The notes under the pieces: generated by a model | Seen by the model: only the letters and a program-made list of their open reading frames with translations | What the model was told of the DNA's origin: nothing | The model's database searches: none | Part shown: piece by piece, positions 35,301 to 44,429 of the stretch | Layout: the number at the start of each line of letters is the position of its first letter | How positions within the stretch are numbered: position 1 is the stretch's first letter | From: Ridgeia piscesae | Taxonomy: Eukaryota; Annelida; Polychaeta; Sabellida; Siboglinidae | DNA length: 64,000 nucleotides | Direction of reading: 5' to 3' | Assembly: GCA_025642075.2 (NCBI GenBank) | Contig: JAODUO010001061.1 | Span: forward strand, 1-64,000 | Translations under genes and position numbers: made by a program

Positions 35301-38027
35301 GGTTATCTATACAGGTAAGTGGAGGTGTGGGCAGGTAGGCTGGGTATCTATACAGGTAAGTGGAGGTGTGGGCAGGTAGGCTGGGTATCTATACAGGTAA
35401 GTGGAGGTGTGGGCAGGTAGGCTGGGTATCTATACAGGTAAGTGGAGGTGTGGGCAGGTAGGTTGGTTATCTATACAGGTAAGTGGAGGTGTGGGCAGGT
35501 AGGTTGGTTATCTATACAGGTAAGTGGAGGTGTGGGCAGGTAGGCTGGGTATCTATACAGGTAAGTGGAGATGTGGGCAGGTAGGTTGGTTATCTATACA
35601 GGTAAGTGGAGATGTGGGCAGGTAGGCTGGGTATCTATACAGGTAAGTGGAGGTGTGGGCAGGTAGGTTGATTATCTATACAGGTAAGTGGAGTTGTGGG
35701 CAGGTAGGTTGGTTATCTATACAGGTAAGTGGAGGTGTGGGCATGTAGGCTGGGTATCTATACAGGTAAGTGGAGGTGTGGGCAGGTAGGTTGATTATCT
35801 ATACAGGTAAGTGGAGGTGTGGGCAGGTAGGTTGATTATCTATACAGGTAAGTGGAGGTGTGGGCAGGTAGGTTGGTTATCTATACAGGTAAGTGGAGAT
35901 GTGGGCAGGTAGGTTGGTTATCTATACAGGTAAGTGGAGGTGTGGGCATGTAGGCTGGGTATCTATACAGGTAAGTGGAGGTGTGGGCAGGTAGGCTGGG
36001 TATCTATACAGGTAAGTGGAGGTGTGGGCAGGTAGGCTGGGTATCTATACAGGTAAGTGGAGGTGTGGGCAGGTAGGCTGGGTATCTATACAGGTAAGTG
36101 GAGGTGTGGGCAGGTAGGTTGGTTATCTATACAGGTAAGTGGAGGTGTGGGCAGGTAGGCTGGGTATCTATACAGGTAAGTGGAGGTGTGGGCAGGTAGG
36201 TTGGTTATCTATACAGGTAAGTGGAGGTGTGGGCAGGTAGGCTGGGTATCTATACAGGTAAGTGGAGGTGTGGGCAGGTAGGTTGGTTATCTATACAGGT
36301 AAGTGGAGGTGTGGGCAGGTAGGTTGGTTATCTATACAGGTAAGTGGAGGTGTGGGCAGGTAGGTTGGTTATCTATACAGGTAAGTGGAGGTGTGGGCAG
36401 ATAGGTTGGTTATCTATACAGGTAAGTGGAGGTGTGGGCAGGTAGGTTGGTTATCTATACAGGTAAGTGGAGGTGTGGGCAGGTAGGTTGGTTATCTATA
36501 CAGGTAAGTGGAGGTGTGGGCAGGTAGGTTGGTTATCTATACAGGTAAGTGGAGGTGTGGGCAGATAGGCTGGGTATCTATACAGCTACGTATAGGTGTG
36601 GGCAGGTAGGCTGCGTATCTGTACAGCTAAATACACATGTCGGCAGGTATGCTGGATAACTAATACTATCAATATAGGTAAATGAAGGATTAAAGTAGAC
36701 TGAGTACCATTTGATGAATACATGGATTGTATGACTCCATGCTGATATATCTTGAAATGCATATTAATTACATCTATGTATATATGGATGAAGTAGGTTT
36801 TCTATGGTTTCTATTGTAATGACAACTTCTGTCATAGCATTCTGAAATATTGATTATACCATTATTTTGTAGAAGTTTTATGATAACTTATGTTAGTGCC
36901 AGCTGTATGGTGTGTGACATATCAGGATGACAGTGTCATGACACATTTTGTGAAGAGTGTCCATAGTTGTCACAGCCATGACAGACAGACAGGAAGTTAC
37001 TGTTGGTTAGTTCAGCCACAATTCTCTTGTAAGGTTAAGGCTACTGAGTTACATGAACATAGCCACAGTCTCCCCATTACTACACCAGACTGCTACTAAA
37101 TGTGACCATGAATGACTAACACATATATCTGGTCCTTGTCTTGTCCTCAGCATGACAACATCACACCAGGCAGTCAACAGCCAACCAGCAAGGTGACCAA
37201 GGTTCGCCGTTTGTATGACCCATTTCTTCTGGTGCCTTGTCAAAGGTTCGGTACAACACATCATGTAAGTTCTCGCAGCGTAACTGTCATTTGTGGGGAA
37301 GCAGAAGGCATCTTGTTTGTGTTATGCACCTAAAGGAGTTGGTAAAGACTAACCATTTCTAACCACAGTCACATTCTAATGCCAGTGGTTAACTGAGAAT
37401 AGGGTTTGTTTCATGCTAAATAGAAAAATTTACAATGTAGTGTGGGGGAGTTTCAACATGCCAACCCCATTTCTGGTACTAAGTTTAGCATGTGGGGCAC
37501 ATCAGATAACAACAATGATTTGTTATTTCCAATGCTTTCTTTATTTCAACAAGTTCTGACTTGAAGTTAGTAAGAAAATAAATGAGTAAGTGAGTCTGGG
37601 CCAGTCAGTAAGTGAGTCCTACAACTACAACAAAATAAAAATACTAAATAACTATAACAATTATAAATCAGATAATATCCATAACACAGATACATTAGCA
37701 AGTGAAATAGATTTGCTCTTGCATATATTGGCATCCTTCTATCTCAAGAGACAATGGGTTGTGCGCCCATAGTGTGTCAGTCCAGGTTGCTGCAGCGCCT
37801 GCTGTGACTGTAAAGACCGATCCTTGAGGCACAGACTCTGTTACAGTTGCGTTATTTGAAGGTCTTCGCACCTGGCTCAGTGGTTGTTTTTGCCATCTGC
37901 TTCGTGTGTTCCTTTTTCTCCTCCCGCTGCTCCCGTCTCCTGCTCCCGTCTCTGCCTCTCACTCGTGCGGATACATGTCCTGATAGCAGTCCTCCAACTA
38001 CTGCGGCCTGTGGCTTGGATGTATACA

Positions 38028-38081
<54 letters not shown>

Positions 38082-41000
38082 GTTAACTTGCAATCAACAA
38101 ATTCAATAATAAAAGATCTACACCGAAACACAGACACCCTTAAATTTTTCTGAATCTGACTTAGTTTTCTGAGGAACCAGTGCCTTTACATAAAAAATGG
38201 CTGAGGTCTAAAAGGTTAAAGTCATAAGTATCCCTGAGAACAAAACTAGTCATAACACACCATATTAACTAACACAATTGATTAAACCTACATCAAATGA
38301 TACATAATTCCTTCTTAGTACATATCATGGTACTATCGTAACAAAAGAACGTACTTTTGATTAATAAATTATGTGACACTTATCAGCTTGTGAAGATGCC
38401 GTGCTAACTGCCCATGCTCTGTGTGTGACCAAACTCTCATAAATAGTCAACCCATTCAAAATGTTAAAGGAAAACTTGCACTCTTACAGTCGCAGTTGGC
38501 AGGACCCACCAGTCTGCACCCTCACTGCAGTGAGACTACGAGGGAGGTGGAAGATGGTATATAATTGAGAAATGTGTGACAAAGTCTCAATTTCGACTAC
38601 ATGTACATATGTCACAGACAATCTTTGATGCGATGAGCATTATTCCTACTTGCCTTGTTTGGTTGGTAGGCCCCATTCCATGTGGTGATCGAGTACTCCG
38701 CTCTACTTATCATGGATGTTCATGCACACCTGTCAAAGACGGAGGTGATTGGCCTACTGGGAGGTGAATACAGCAGTGAGGAGGGTGAGCTGCATGTGAT
38801 GATGGCTCAGCCCTGTGACAGCATCAGTACAGGCATGCAGTGTGAGATGGACCCAGGTCAGACACTGTCTCTTGGTAGTTGTACTTGTAGAAAGAAAATG
38901 AATGAAAACCTTCACTTTGCACCATCGCTTCATGTTAATCTAGAATTTATCAATTTGCTGAAGTAGTTTTCCAGACCCAAGTGTTTGTGTAAATGAATGA
39001 AGACTGCTGTTGTTGCAGTCGCTCAGACTGAGGTGTGTGTGTAAGTGAATGAAATGAAGACTATAGTTGTTGCTGTGTCTCAGACTGAGGTGCATATGTA
39101 AGTGAATGAAATGAAGAATATAGTTGTTGCAGTATCTCAGACTGAAGTGCATATGTAAGTGAATGAAATGAAGACTATAGTTGTTGCAGTGTCTCAGACT
39201 GAAGTGTGTATGTAAGTGAATGAAGTGAAGACTATATATAGTTGTTGCAGTGTCTCAGACTGAGGTGTGTATGTAAGTGAATGAAATGAAGACTATAGTT
39301 GTTGCAGTGTCTCAGACTGAAGTGTGTATGTAAGTGAATGAAGTGAAGACTATATATAGTTGTTGCAGTGTCTCAGACTGAGGTGCGTATGTAAGTGAAT
39401 GAAATGTAGACTATAGTTGTTGCAGTGTCTCAGACTGAGGTGTGTATGTCAGTGAATGAAATGAAGACTATAGTTGTTGCAGTGTCTCAGACTGAAGTGC
39501 ATATGTAAGTGAATGAAGTGAAGAATATAGTTGTTGCAGTGTCTCAGACTGAGGTGTGTATGTAGGTGAATGAAATGAAGACTATAGTTGTTGCAGTGTC
39601 TCAGACTGAGGTGTGGATGTAAGTGAATGAAATGAAGACTATAGTTGTTGCAGTCGCTCAGACTGAGGTGTGTATGTAAGTGAATGAAATGAAGACTATA
39701 GTTGTTGCAGTGTCTCAGACTGAGGTGTGTATGTAAGTGAATGAAATGAAGACTATAGTTGTTGCAGTGTCTCAGACTGAGGTGTGTATGTAAGTGAATG
39801 AAACGAAGACTAGTTGTTGCAGTGTCTCAGACTGAAGTGCATATGTAAGTGAATGAAGTGAAGAATATAGTTGTTGCAGTGTCTCAGACTGAAGTGCGTA
39901 TGTAAGTGAATGAAATGAAGACTATAGTTGTTGCAGTGTCTCAGACTGAGGTGTGTATGTAAGTGAATGAAATGAAGACTATAGTTGTTGCAGTGTCACA
40001 GACTGAGATGTGTATGTAAGTGAATGAAGTGAATACTATAGTTGTTGCAGTGTCTCAGACTGAGGTGTGTATGTAAGTGAATGAAGTGAAGACTATAATT
40101 GTTGCAGTGTCTCAGACTGAGGTGTGTATGTAAGTGAATGAAATGAAGACTATAGTTGTTGCAGTGTCACAGACTGAGGTGCGTATGTAAGTGAATGAAA
40201 TGAAGACTATAGTTGTTGCAGTGTCACAGACTGAGGTGTGTATGTAAGTGAATGAAGTGAAGACTATAGTTGTTGCTGTGTCACAGACTGAGGTGTGTAT
40301 GTAAGTGAATGAAATGAAGACTATAGTTGTTGCAGTGTCACAGACTGAAGTGCATATGTAAGTGAATGAAGTGGATATTGTTGTTGTTGCAGTGTCTCAG
40401 ACTGAGGTGCGTATGTAAGTGAATGAAATGAAGACTATAGTTGTTGCAGTGTCTCAGACTGAGATGCATATGTAAGTGAATGAAGTGGATATTGTTGTTG
40501 TTGCAGTGTCACAGACTGAGGCCTGTGATGTCATCAGAGGGATGGGGCAGGTAGTCTTAGGGTGGTACCACTCACACCCTACATTTGCCCCCAACCCCTC
40601 AGTGAGGGACCTCGAAACACAACACAAGTTCCAGGTAGCTTTATACCACTACCATTGGCTACTACTCTAGACAGTGAAGCCAAACTGTGCTATCACATTG
40701 AAACATAATGTATTTGTTTCAATTTTTAAATGGTGTTAAAACATGCGAAGCATTATTCTGATAGATAAACGCTACAGTTTATGAAAATATTACACTGATG
40801 TTGTTGTTGGTGCCAACAATACAGTTCTCAGTATCTTCTATTTTCATTTGCCATTTTGCAAAACCTTGTGAGAATATAGAGATATATCACTGTTTAGCTA
40901 ATGGTTGTTGCAACATGTCAAGACTTCATGAAGTGATTATTTTTCATTTAAGATTTTTTTTCTCCAGTAAATGGTTGCGTTTTATGTAGCTTTTGTAATT

Positions 41001-43082
41001 TCCAGTTTGAATGTTGTGTCCTGTTCACAGGGTTGGTTTGCCAAGGGAGGCAGTCCCTTCATAGGGGTCATTGTGAACCCTTACAACAAGCAGACTCCCT
41101 CCCACCACTCACAGTTCAAGTGTCTCGTTGTGTGTAGTGATGGTGACGTCAATATAGCCGTCACAAACACAGGTGAGTGGAATGTGTCACTGCAGTTTCT
41201 CTAGTGTCATTGTCTGAAAGAAGTAATGACGGTGATGTCAGTTTAACTCTCACAAACACAGGTCAGTAGAATGTCTATCTAGAGGCACTTTGTATATCAT
41301 GTCATGACAATACACACAAATAACCATCTGGAAGATTACTGATATTATAAAGTACTAACACAATGGGGAAGGACGGAGGGTCTAAGGGTTAGTTAAACTT
41401 TATGTTTTTAGTTCATAGAAATGTCAGCTATGATTTACAGTGTTATGATGTGACATCACTGCCATGCTGCGCTGTGATATCACTGCCATGTTGCGATGTG
41501 ACATCACTGCCATGTTGTGATGTGACATCACTGCCATGCTTTGCTGTGACATCACTGCCATGCTGCGATGTGACATCACTGCCATGCTGCACTGTGACAT
41601 CACTGCCATGCTGTGCTGTGATGTCACTGCCATGCTGTAATGAGACGTCACTGCCATGCTGTGCTGTGACCTCACTGCCATGCTGTGATGTCACTGCCGT
41701 GCTGTGACATCACTGCCATGCTGTGATGTGACATCACTGCCATGCTGTGCTGTGACGTCACTGCCATGCTGTGCTGTGACCTCACTGCCATGCTGTAATG
41801 TGACGTCACTGCCATGCTGTGCTGTGACCTCACTGCCATGCTGTGATGTGACATCACTGCCATGTTGCGATGTGACATCACTGCCATGCTGTGATGTGAC
41901 GTCACTGCCATGCTGTGACGTCACTGCCATGCTGTGCTGTGACCTCATTGCCATGCTGTTCTGTGATGTCACTGCCATGCTGTAATGTGACCTCACTGCC
42001 ATGCTGTGCTGTGACATCACTGCCATGTTGTGATGTGACATCACTGCCATGTTGCGATGTGACATCACTGCCATGCTGTGCTGTGACCTCATTGCCATGC
42101 TGTGCTGTGACATCACTGCCATGCTGCGATGTGACATCACTGCCATGTTGCGATGTGACATCACTGCCATGCTGAGCTGTGACATCACTGCCATGCTGCA
42201 ATGTGACATCACTGCCATGCTGTGCTGTGACATCACTGCCATGCTGAGCTGTGACATCGCTGCAATGTGACATCACTGCCATGCTGCGATGTGACATCGC
42301 TGCTGTGTTGTGGTGTCACATGATTGCCATGTCATGTTGTGACACGTTGTGGTGTTTATCATTAGGTGTGCCGTATGAGTTTGACTTTGAGTCGAGTCAC
42401 AAACACTGGAATGATGACAGTGTGTTGACACAAGTGACACGATTGACACGGACCTACAGCAGCTATGTCAACAGAGTCAACTTGTTGCAGCAGATGACAC
42501 CAATGACAAATTTCATCTTCCTAGACAAGGTACTCTTAAGTCAGCTGTTTGTTAATTCTTTCGCTACAATTTGTTGTGACACATTTGACAAAATATTAGT
42601 TTTTAGATATTTATAATTCTTTGTCATTCTGTTTTAGTCTTTATTTACCAGATATTTATTTGTGTTTACTGTATATGTAGCTTTGCATGTGTACATATAT
42701 GCTGTCTAGACCTAAGCTCCAGATGGCAGGTGATCAAGGAAACTTTTGGCTTATCAAGAGTTCAACTAAAAATAATAATGTCATACATAACATTATTAAT
42801 ATTTAGAAGTTCTAAAATGCGACTAAAAATGCTACCAAATAAAATACATGGTCTCTAAAAATAAATAAATAAAATAAAAATATGTAGTGCTAGTATGAGT
42901 CTTGAGCACAGACAGTGATTGTGTTTCAGATTGTGCAGTCTGTGGAGATGTATTTACCAGAGGAGCACAGAACTGATCCAGATCACAGTCTCACCAGCAC
43001 TATAGCCAAGACCATGACGAATGCTTTCACTAACTGTGAGACAGTTGAAGAATGTATCTCCGATGTTGATACCAACAGATGA
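20338..43082 (+). CDS. MYSM1: MYSM1, histone H2A deubiquitinase (SANT-SWIRM-MPN+), complete
   Basis: Seventeen exons join without phase conflict to about 1113 codons; vertebrate MYSM1 is about 830 residues. MYSM1 is a nuclear JAMM metalloprotease that removes ubiquitin from histone H2A and activates transcription. Visible parts, in order, are the acidic start [32 protein letters not shown], a SANT domain ([16 protein letters not shown] to [10 protein letters not shown], residues about 100-147), a long disordered region (about 215-649) with a GDTVSV octad array, a SWIRM domain ([15 protein letters not shown] to [15 protein letters not shown], about 690-755), and the MPN domain. In the MPN domain the catalytic Glu lies in [10 protein letters not shown] (about 881) and the zinc ligands are HSH (about 940-942) and D953, within [14 protein letters not shown], a complete JAMM motif. 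The extra length is mainly in exon 7. Four introns or junctions carry junction-derived repeats. Catalytically intact by sequence. Confidence 0.93.
20850..21220. repeat. Palindrome-rich segment in MYSM1 intron 1
   Basis: It contains a 20-bp perfect palindrome at 21090-21109, CGTGATTTCAC paired with GTGAAATCACG about 80 bases away, GTGTCGACAC, and TACCAATT-AATTGGTA around a 3-base loop. No coding content recognised. Confidence 0.55.
21250..21740 (+). mobile_element. 3' end of a CR1/Jockey-like non-LTR retrotransposon
   Basis: A translation with breaks shows [50 protein letters not shown] and [12 protein letters not shown], typical of the C-terminal end of LINE reverse transcriptase ORF2. It ends with an AGAAGAAGAAGAAG tail at about 21724-21737. 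It is 5'-truncated and has in-frame stops, so it is a dead copy. Confidence 0.75.
22771..22861 (+). CDS. MYSM1: MYSM1 exon 2
   Basis: The split codon AC|G joins exon 1. It encodes [16 protein letters not shown] through HPWVLEQ, ends in phase 0, and the donor is GTGACA. Confidence 0.8.
22975..23471. mobile_element. TTAA-flanked MITE with about 50-bp terminal inverted repeats (Kolobok-like)
   Basis: The ends AGCGACATG... and ...CATGTCACT form inverted repeats of about 50 bp with four mismatches. TTAA lies directly outside on both sides (22971-22974 and 23472-23475). No transposase is present. TTAA target and AGnGACA ends are characteristic of Kolobok-type elements. Located in MYSM1 intron 2. 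Confidence 0.85.
23784..23854 (+). CDS. MYSM1: MYSM1 exon 3
   Basis: [20 protein letters not shown] then QEE matches the conserved pre-SANT segment. The donor AACA|GTTTCC is weak. It is chosen because it joins exon 4 in phase and gives QFYIDGK, parallel to the family's EYYLSKK. Confidence 0.75.
24186..24500 (+). repeat. Dispersed GGTGGCAGC repeat, long copy
   Basis: Contains GTAGCCCCTTAACTCCACCT, CCGCTGATGTGACCAGCAGG, GTGGCCTTACCCC, CTGGCTCTCAGGCCAA and, further on, GCAGGGTTAGCTTCGATTA and GGAGGTGGCAGCAC. The same parts occur in the same order, reverse-complemented, at 33945-34285. Family unknown. Confidence 0.7.
24864..25010 (+). mobile_element. tRNA-derived SINE (type 1)
   Basis: The A box region GGCACAGTGGTTAGAAC and B box GGGTTCGAATCC are followed by CTGTGCTGCCATG and ATTGCTCCACCTCA. 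The minus-strand copy at 59935-60205 shares both promoter boxes and the body. Located in MYSM1 intron 3. Confidence 0.8.
25191..25320 (+). CDS. MYSM1: MYSM1 exon 4, start of SANT
   Basis: The acceptor is GTACAG. Encodes [10 protein letters not shown], a proline-rich link and [16 protein letters not shown], the first SANT helix with its conserved W. The donor is GTAAGT, phase 0. Confidence 0.8.
25851..26155 (+). mobile_element. tRNA-derived SINE (type 2)
   Basis: The head GGTCGCGCGGTAGAGCGCCG has a B box GGTTCAATCCC, and a non-tRNA body includes CTTTCGGAAGAGACACTAAA and AAGTAAAAGATCCCACAC. The 3' end has the direct repeat CCTAAGACCTAAGACCTG. It lies immediately before MYSM1 exon 5 (26213). 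Confidence 0.8.
26213..26311 (+). CDS. MYSM1: MYSM1 exon 5, rest of SANT
   Basis: 33 codons, [20 protein letters not shown] then [13 protein letters not shown], the second and third SANT helices. The acceptor is TTTTAG and the donor GTGAGT. Confidence 0.85.
26750..27000 (+). repeat. Degenerate minisatellite, roughly 45-bp period
   Basis: Loose repeats of AAGCCTTCCCTG, CATCAACAAC and CATTTGCCATAT lie just upstream of MYSM1 exon 6. Confidence 0.5.
27058..27259 (+). CDS. MYSM1: MYSM1 exon 6
   Basis: The frame joined to exon 5 reads [20 protein letters not shown] and continues basic to LGKE. A second frame is also open but fits neither neighbouring phase. Ends in phase 1 at GTAAGC. Confidence 0.7.
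27641..28945 (+). CDS. MYSM1: MYSM1 exon 7, large low-complexity exon
   Basis: A 1305-nt exon open throughout in the joined frame. It begins [13 protein letters not shown], then an acidic [14 protein letters not shown] segment similar to the acidic patch after SANT in the family. A Cys/Ser/Thr-rich region and the GDTVSV octad array follow. Ends [13 protein letters not shown] in phase 1 before GTGAGT. Mostly predicted disordered; function not recognisable. Confidence 0.75.
28548..28912 (+). repeat. MYSM1: Coding minisatellite, 24-bp unit encoding GDTVSVxx
   Basis: About 14 octads of the form GDTVSVxx (variants GDTMSVH, CDTLSVT, GDTVYVQ) in frame in MYSM1 exon 7. The last three units (GDTVSVRD) are nearly identical at DNA level, suggesting recent expansion. 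Confidence 0.9.
29105..29882. mobile_element. Non-autonomous DNA element with GTTAACGAATGCA ends
   Basis: GTTAACGAATGCA at 29105 is mirrored by TGCATTCGTTAAC ending at 29882. Many ATTCGAAT/CATTCGCAT-type motifs cluster near both ends, as in hAT-like elements. No transposase seen and no clear target duplication. Inside MYSM1 intron 7. Confidence 0.65.
30323..30509 (+). CDS. MYSM1: MYSM1 exon 8, first part of SWIRM
   Basis: The split codon G|AG joins exon 7. Encodes [16 protein letters not shown], then [20 protein letters not shown] and ITDSW. Ends in phase 2 at donor GTACGC, which is then repeated about 32 times in the adjoining array. Confidence 0.88.
30491..32165 (+). repeat. 52-bp minisatellite built on the MYSM1 exon 8 / intron 8 junction
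   Basis: About 32 units. Each contains CATCACTGACTCATGGTACG, of which the part up to ATG is identical to the end of exon 8 (the ITDSW codons) and GTACGC is the true donor. Then come CACACTGCACATGCATAC and a variable CATA run. The first unit is the functional exon end itself. The array continues into CATA/CGTA microsatellite to about 32268. Confidence 0.95.
32542..32672 (+). CDS. MYSM1: MYSM1 exon 9, rest of SWIRM
   Basis: The split codon TG|G gives W, followed by [20 protein letters not shown] and [20 protein letters not shown]. The acceptor TTTAAG is AG-type but lacks a strong pyrimidine tract. The donor is GTAAGT, phase 1. Confidence 0.88.
32730..33102. mobile_element. hAT-like MITE, CAGGGTCC ends, 6-bp target duplication
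   Basis: Begins CAGGGTCCGTATGGGG and ends GTATGGACCCTG. The 6-bp direct repeat CTATAT flanks it on both sides (32724-32729 and 33103-33108). Subterminal CTTGAA repeats are frequent. No coding capacity. Inside MYSM1 intron 9. Confidence 0.8.
33297..33406 (+). CDS. MYSM1: MYSM1 exon 10
   Basis: Starts [16 protein letters not shown], parallel to the family's YNRPQ segment after SWIRM, and ends TERLAII in phase 0 before GTGAGT. Confidence 0.85.
33945..34285 (-). repeat. Dispersed GGTGGCAGC repeat, inverted long copy
   Basis: Reverse-complement relative of 24186-24500. Here the motifs appear as GCTGCCACCTCACGGATACT, GGTTAATCCTGCTGTAGTTCC, GAGCCAGTCAGTG, GGCAAGGCCACCCTGTCAG and GAGGGGCTGAAAAGTGCTGC. 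Confidence 0.7.
35030..35107 (+). CDS. MYSM1: MYSM1 exon 11
   Basis: 26 codons, [20 protein letters not shown] then EGKTIQ, matching the RRRRVRD..GNW segment of MYSM1. The donor CAG|GTAAGT is the founding junction of the array that follows. Confidence 0.9.
35108..36630 (+). repeat. 41-bp minisatellite built on the MYSM1 exon 11 donor
   Basis: About 36 units, degenerate at both edges and very uniform from about 35240 to 36580. Each has CTATACAGGTAAGTGGAGG. CTATACAG is the end of exon 11 and GTAAGT the true donor, so the array repeats a consensus 5' splice site every 41 bases. The remaining part is GTGTGGGCAGGTAGG and TGG-TATCTATACAG. Confidence 0.95.
37151..37264 (+). CDS. MYSM1: MYSM1 exon 12
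   Basis: 38 codons ending [20 protein letters not shown], matching the family's FDPFQLIPC just before the MPN domain. The donor is GTAAGT. Confidence 0.88.
38035..38079. repeat. (AT)n microsatellite
   Basis: About 45 bases of pure AT dinucleotide in MYSM1 intron 12. Confidence 0.95.
38670..38856 (+). CDS. MYSM1: MYSM1 exon 13, MPN with catalytic Glu
   Basis: Encodes [32 protein letters not shown] (catalytic Glu) and [13 protein letters not shown]. Ends in phase 1 at GTCAGA. Confidence 0.93.
38975..40506 (+). repeat. 57-bp minisatellite built on the MYSM1 exon 14 acceptor
   Basis: About 26 units. Each has TAGTTGTTGCAG then TGTCTCAGACTGAGG, which equals the true acceptor and the first 14-15 exon bases with one change, followed by TGTGTATGTAAGTGAATGAA. 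Every unit thus holds an acceptor, a short exon-like stretch and a GTAAGT donor. The last unit is the functional exon 14 start. Confidence 0.95.
40507..40634 (+). CDS. MYSM1: MYSM1 exon 14, JAMM zinc-binding motif
   Basis: Starts [17 protein letters not shown] and carries [17 protein letters not shown] with all JAMM zinc ligands. The acceptor GTTGTTGCAG and the first bases of this exon are the source of the 57-bp array upstream. Confidence 0.93.
41031..41172 (+). CDS. MYSM1: MYSM1 exon 15
   Basis: [20 protein letters not shown] continues the MPN fold. Ends AVTNT in phase 1 before GTGAGT. A diverged copy of its 3' end follows at 41222-41277. Confidence 0.9.
41222..41277 (+). repeat. Diverged duplicate of the MYSM1 exon 15 / donor junction
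   Basis: TAATGACGGTGATGTCAG and CTCACAAACACAGGTCAGTA repeat the exon end TAGTGATGGTGACGTCAA and GTCACAAACACAGGTGAGTG, one copy displaced by about 85 bases. Confidence 0.8.
41440..42345 (+). repeat. 24-bp minisatellite, GTGACATCACTGCCATGCTG type
   Basis: About 36 units of 24 bp. Variants differ at a few positions, and several contain the complete CRE palindrome TGACGTCA (near 41754, 41801, 41896 and 41918). Because 24 is divisible by three, long repetitive open frames appear on both strands; they are not genes. The array ends about 20 bases before MYSM1 exon 16. Confidence 0.92.
42366..42529 (+). CDS. MYSM1: MYSM1 exon 16
   Basis: [20 protein letters not shown] through FIFLDK matches the post-MPN helical part (PYKFEV..W in the family). 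Phase 0, donor GTACTC. Confidence 0.85.
42930..43082 (+). CDS. MYSM1: MYSM1 last exon
   Basis: [20 protein letters not shown] continues to TGA at 43080-43082. The C-terminal helices are less conserved. Confidence 0.8.
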   Translation: MVQSVEMYLPEEHRTDPDHSLTSTIAKTMTNAFTNCETVEECISDVDTNR

Positions 43083-43721
43083 CATTGAGTCAACATCTGG
43101 TCAACAGATAACATGTCGTCAGTGCTAGCTTGCAGCTGACCTTTGGACACCCTAACATCATCAAGGCTGTCACTGTGTCCATCGCTCACATTTCAAGTCT
43201 TCATTTGCATATGATCTTCATAAATGTATACTTGCAAAAAATATAGTAAATATTCCTGAAAACACTTTTTATTTGTTATCACATATCAACATACCACTTG
43301 TTTTTAGCAAACTTCTCTTGCACCATACAATGTGTTACTATCACATACAAGGCTCCTTGGAAGTTGTATATTGGGTATGGGTCTACAGAAACATTGCACT
43401 CACTACAAGGAATGTGTTGGGACTATGTAAAGATCTAGGGCCAGTTTCATTTTTACGACATTGTAGTGGATGATAACTCGTTGAAAGCCTAAAACATTGT
43501 AAAGTTATGCTAGTTGCCTATTTTACAAATAAGCTCTGTAGCTGCACTTAGCTGTACCTTCAGTTTTGTGGGCATAACTTTACACTAGTTAAAATATTTA
43601 CGGTGTGCTTCCCAAGTTCATTGATGCTCCCGGACATGCCTACTGTCTACATCATTATTTTTATGTTTACACTGGATATAATTTACATTCATCATAGCTG
43701 GCCCCTAGTATATATCCGATA

Positions 43722-43725
<4 letters not shown>

Positions 43726-43789
<64 letters not shown>
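43726..43789. repeat. (AT)n microsatellite
   Basis: About 60 bases of AT dinucleotide downstream of MYSM1. Confidence 0.95.
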
Positions 43790-43791
<2 letters not shown>

Positions 43792-44429
43792 TATATATAA
43801 TCCGCAGTACATAACAGTACACATCACAATGGAGATTCAAAATTATTTACTTGTATGCAGATGTTCCTTAAGTCTATTTTGAGAATACAGCAACAGTGAT
43901 GTGCTTTAGTCAAACCTGATTACAACCCCCATACAACAGTCATCCTTGACTGATTCTCTCCACTCATTAGTGCACAGCCACGAGAAGTATATGAGCCATG
44001 CATGCATGCAATATATTTACATTTCTATATAGTGACTCAAATATATGCTATGATAGTACCCCCATATGAAAATAGATCTGTCTCATTCACATACAATTAC
44101 AGCCTGTACACAGAAAGAACCCAGTCTCTAGTTGTTGTGGGTTTTTTTAATTCATAAGACGTTTCCACTAGTTTAGTTCACTCTAAATGTTTATCTAAAG
44201 AGTTTCTGCGTGACGTGAAGTGAGTGTTAGATTAAAACCAAATATATCCAAGGTGACAAGATGAGCCCCAGGTGCCCTGTCACTGTTCAGTGTTTGTTTA
44301 CAAAAGTTTTGCCTAACCAGTACTGGAATATGCATTAGTACTAGTCTGATAGCCCCACTAAGACGTCAAGATAATTCAGAGGAGATGTTTTCTACAATTT
44401 CATAACAACTACATGTGCCTCCAATCCTG

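Noticed and set aside
41402..42297. Repetitive frames on both strands ([15 protein letters not shown])
   Set aside because: They come from the 24-bp minisatellite inside a MYSM1 intron, with no start context or splice support.
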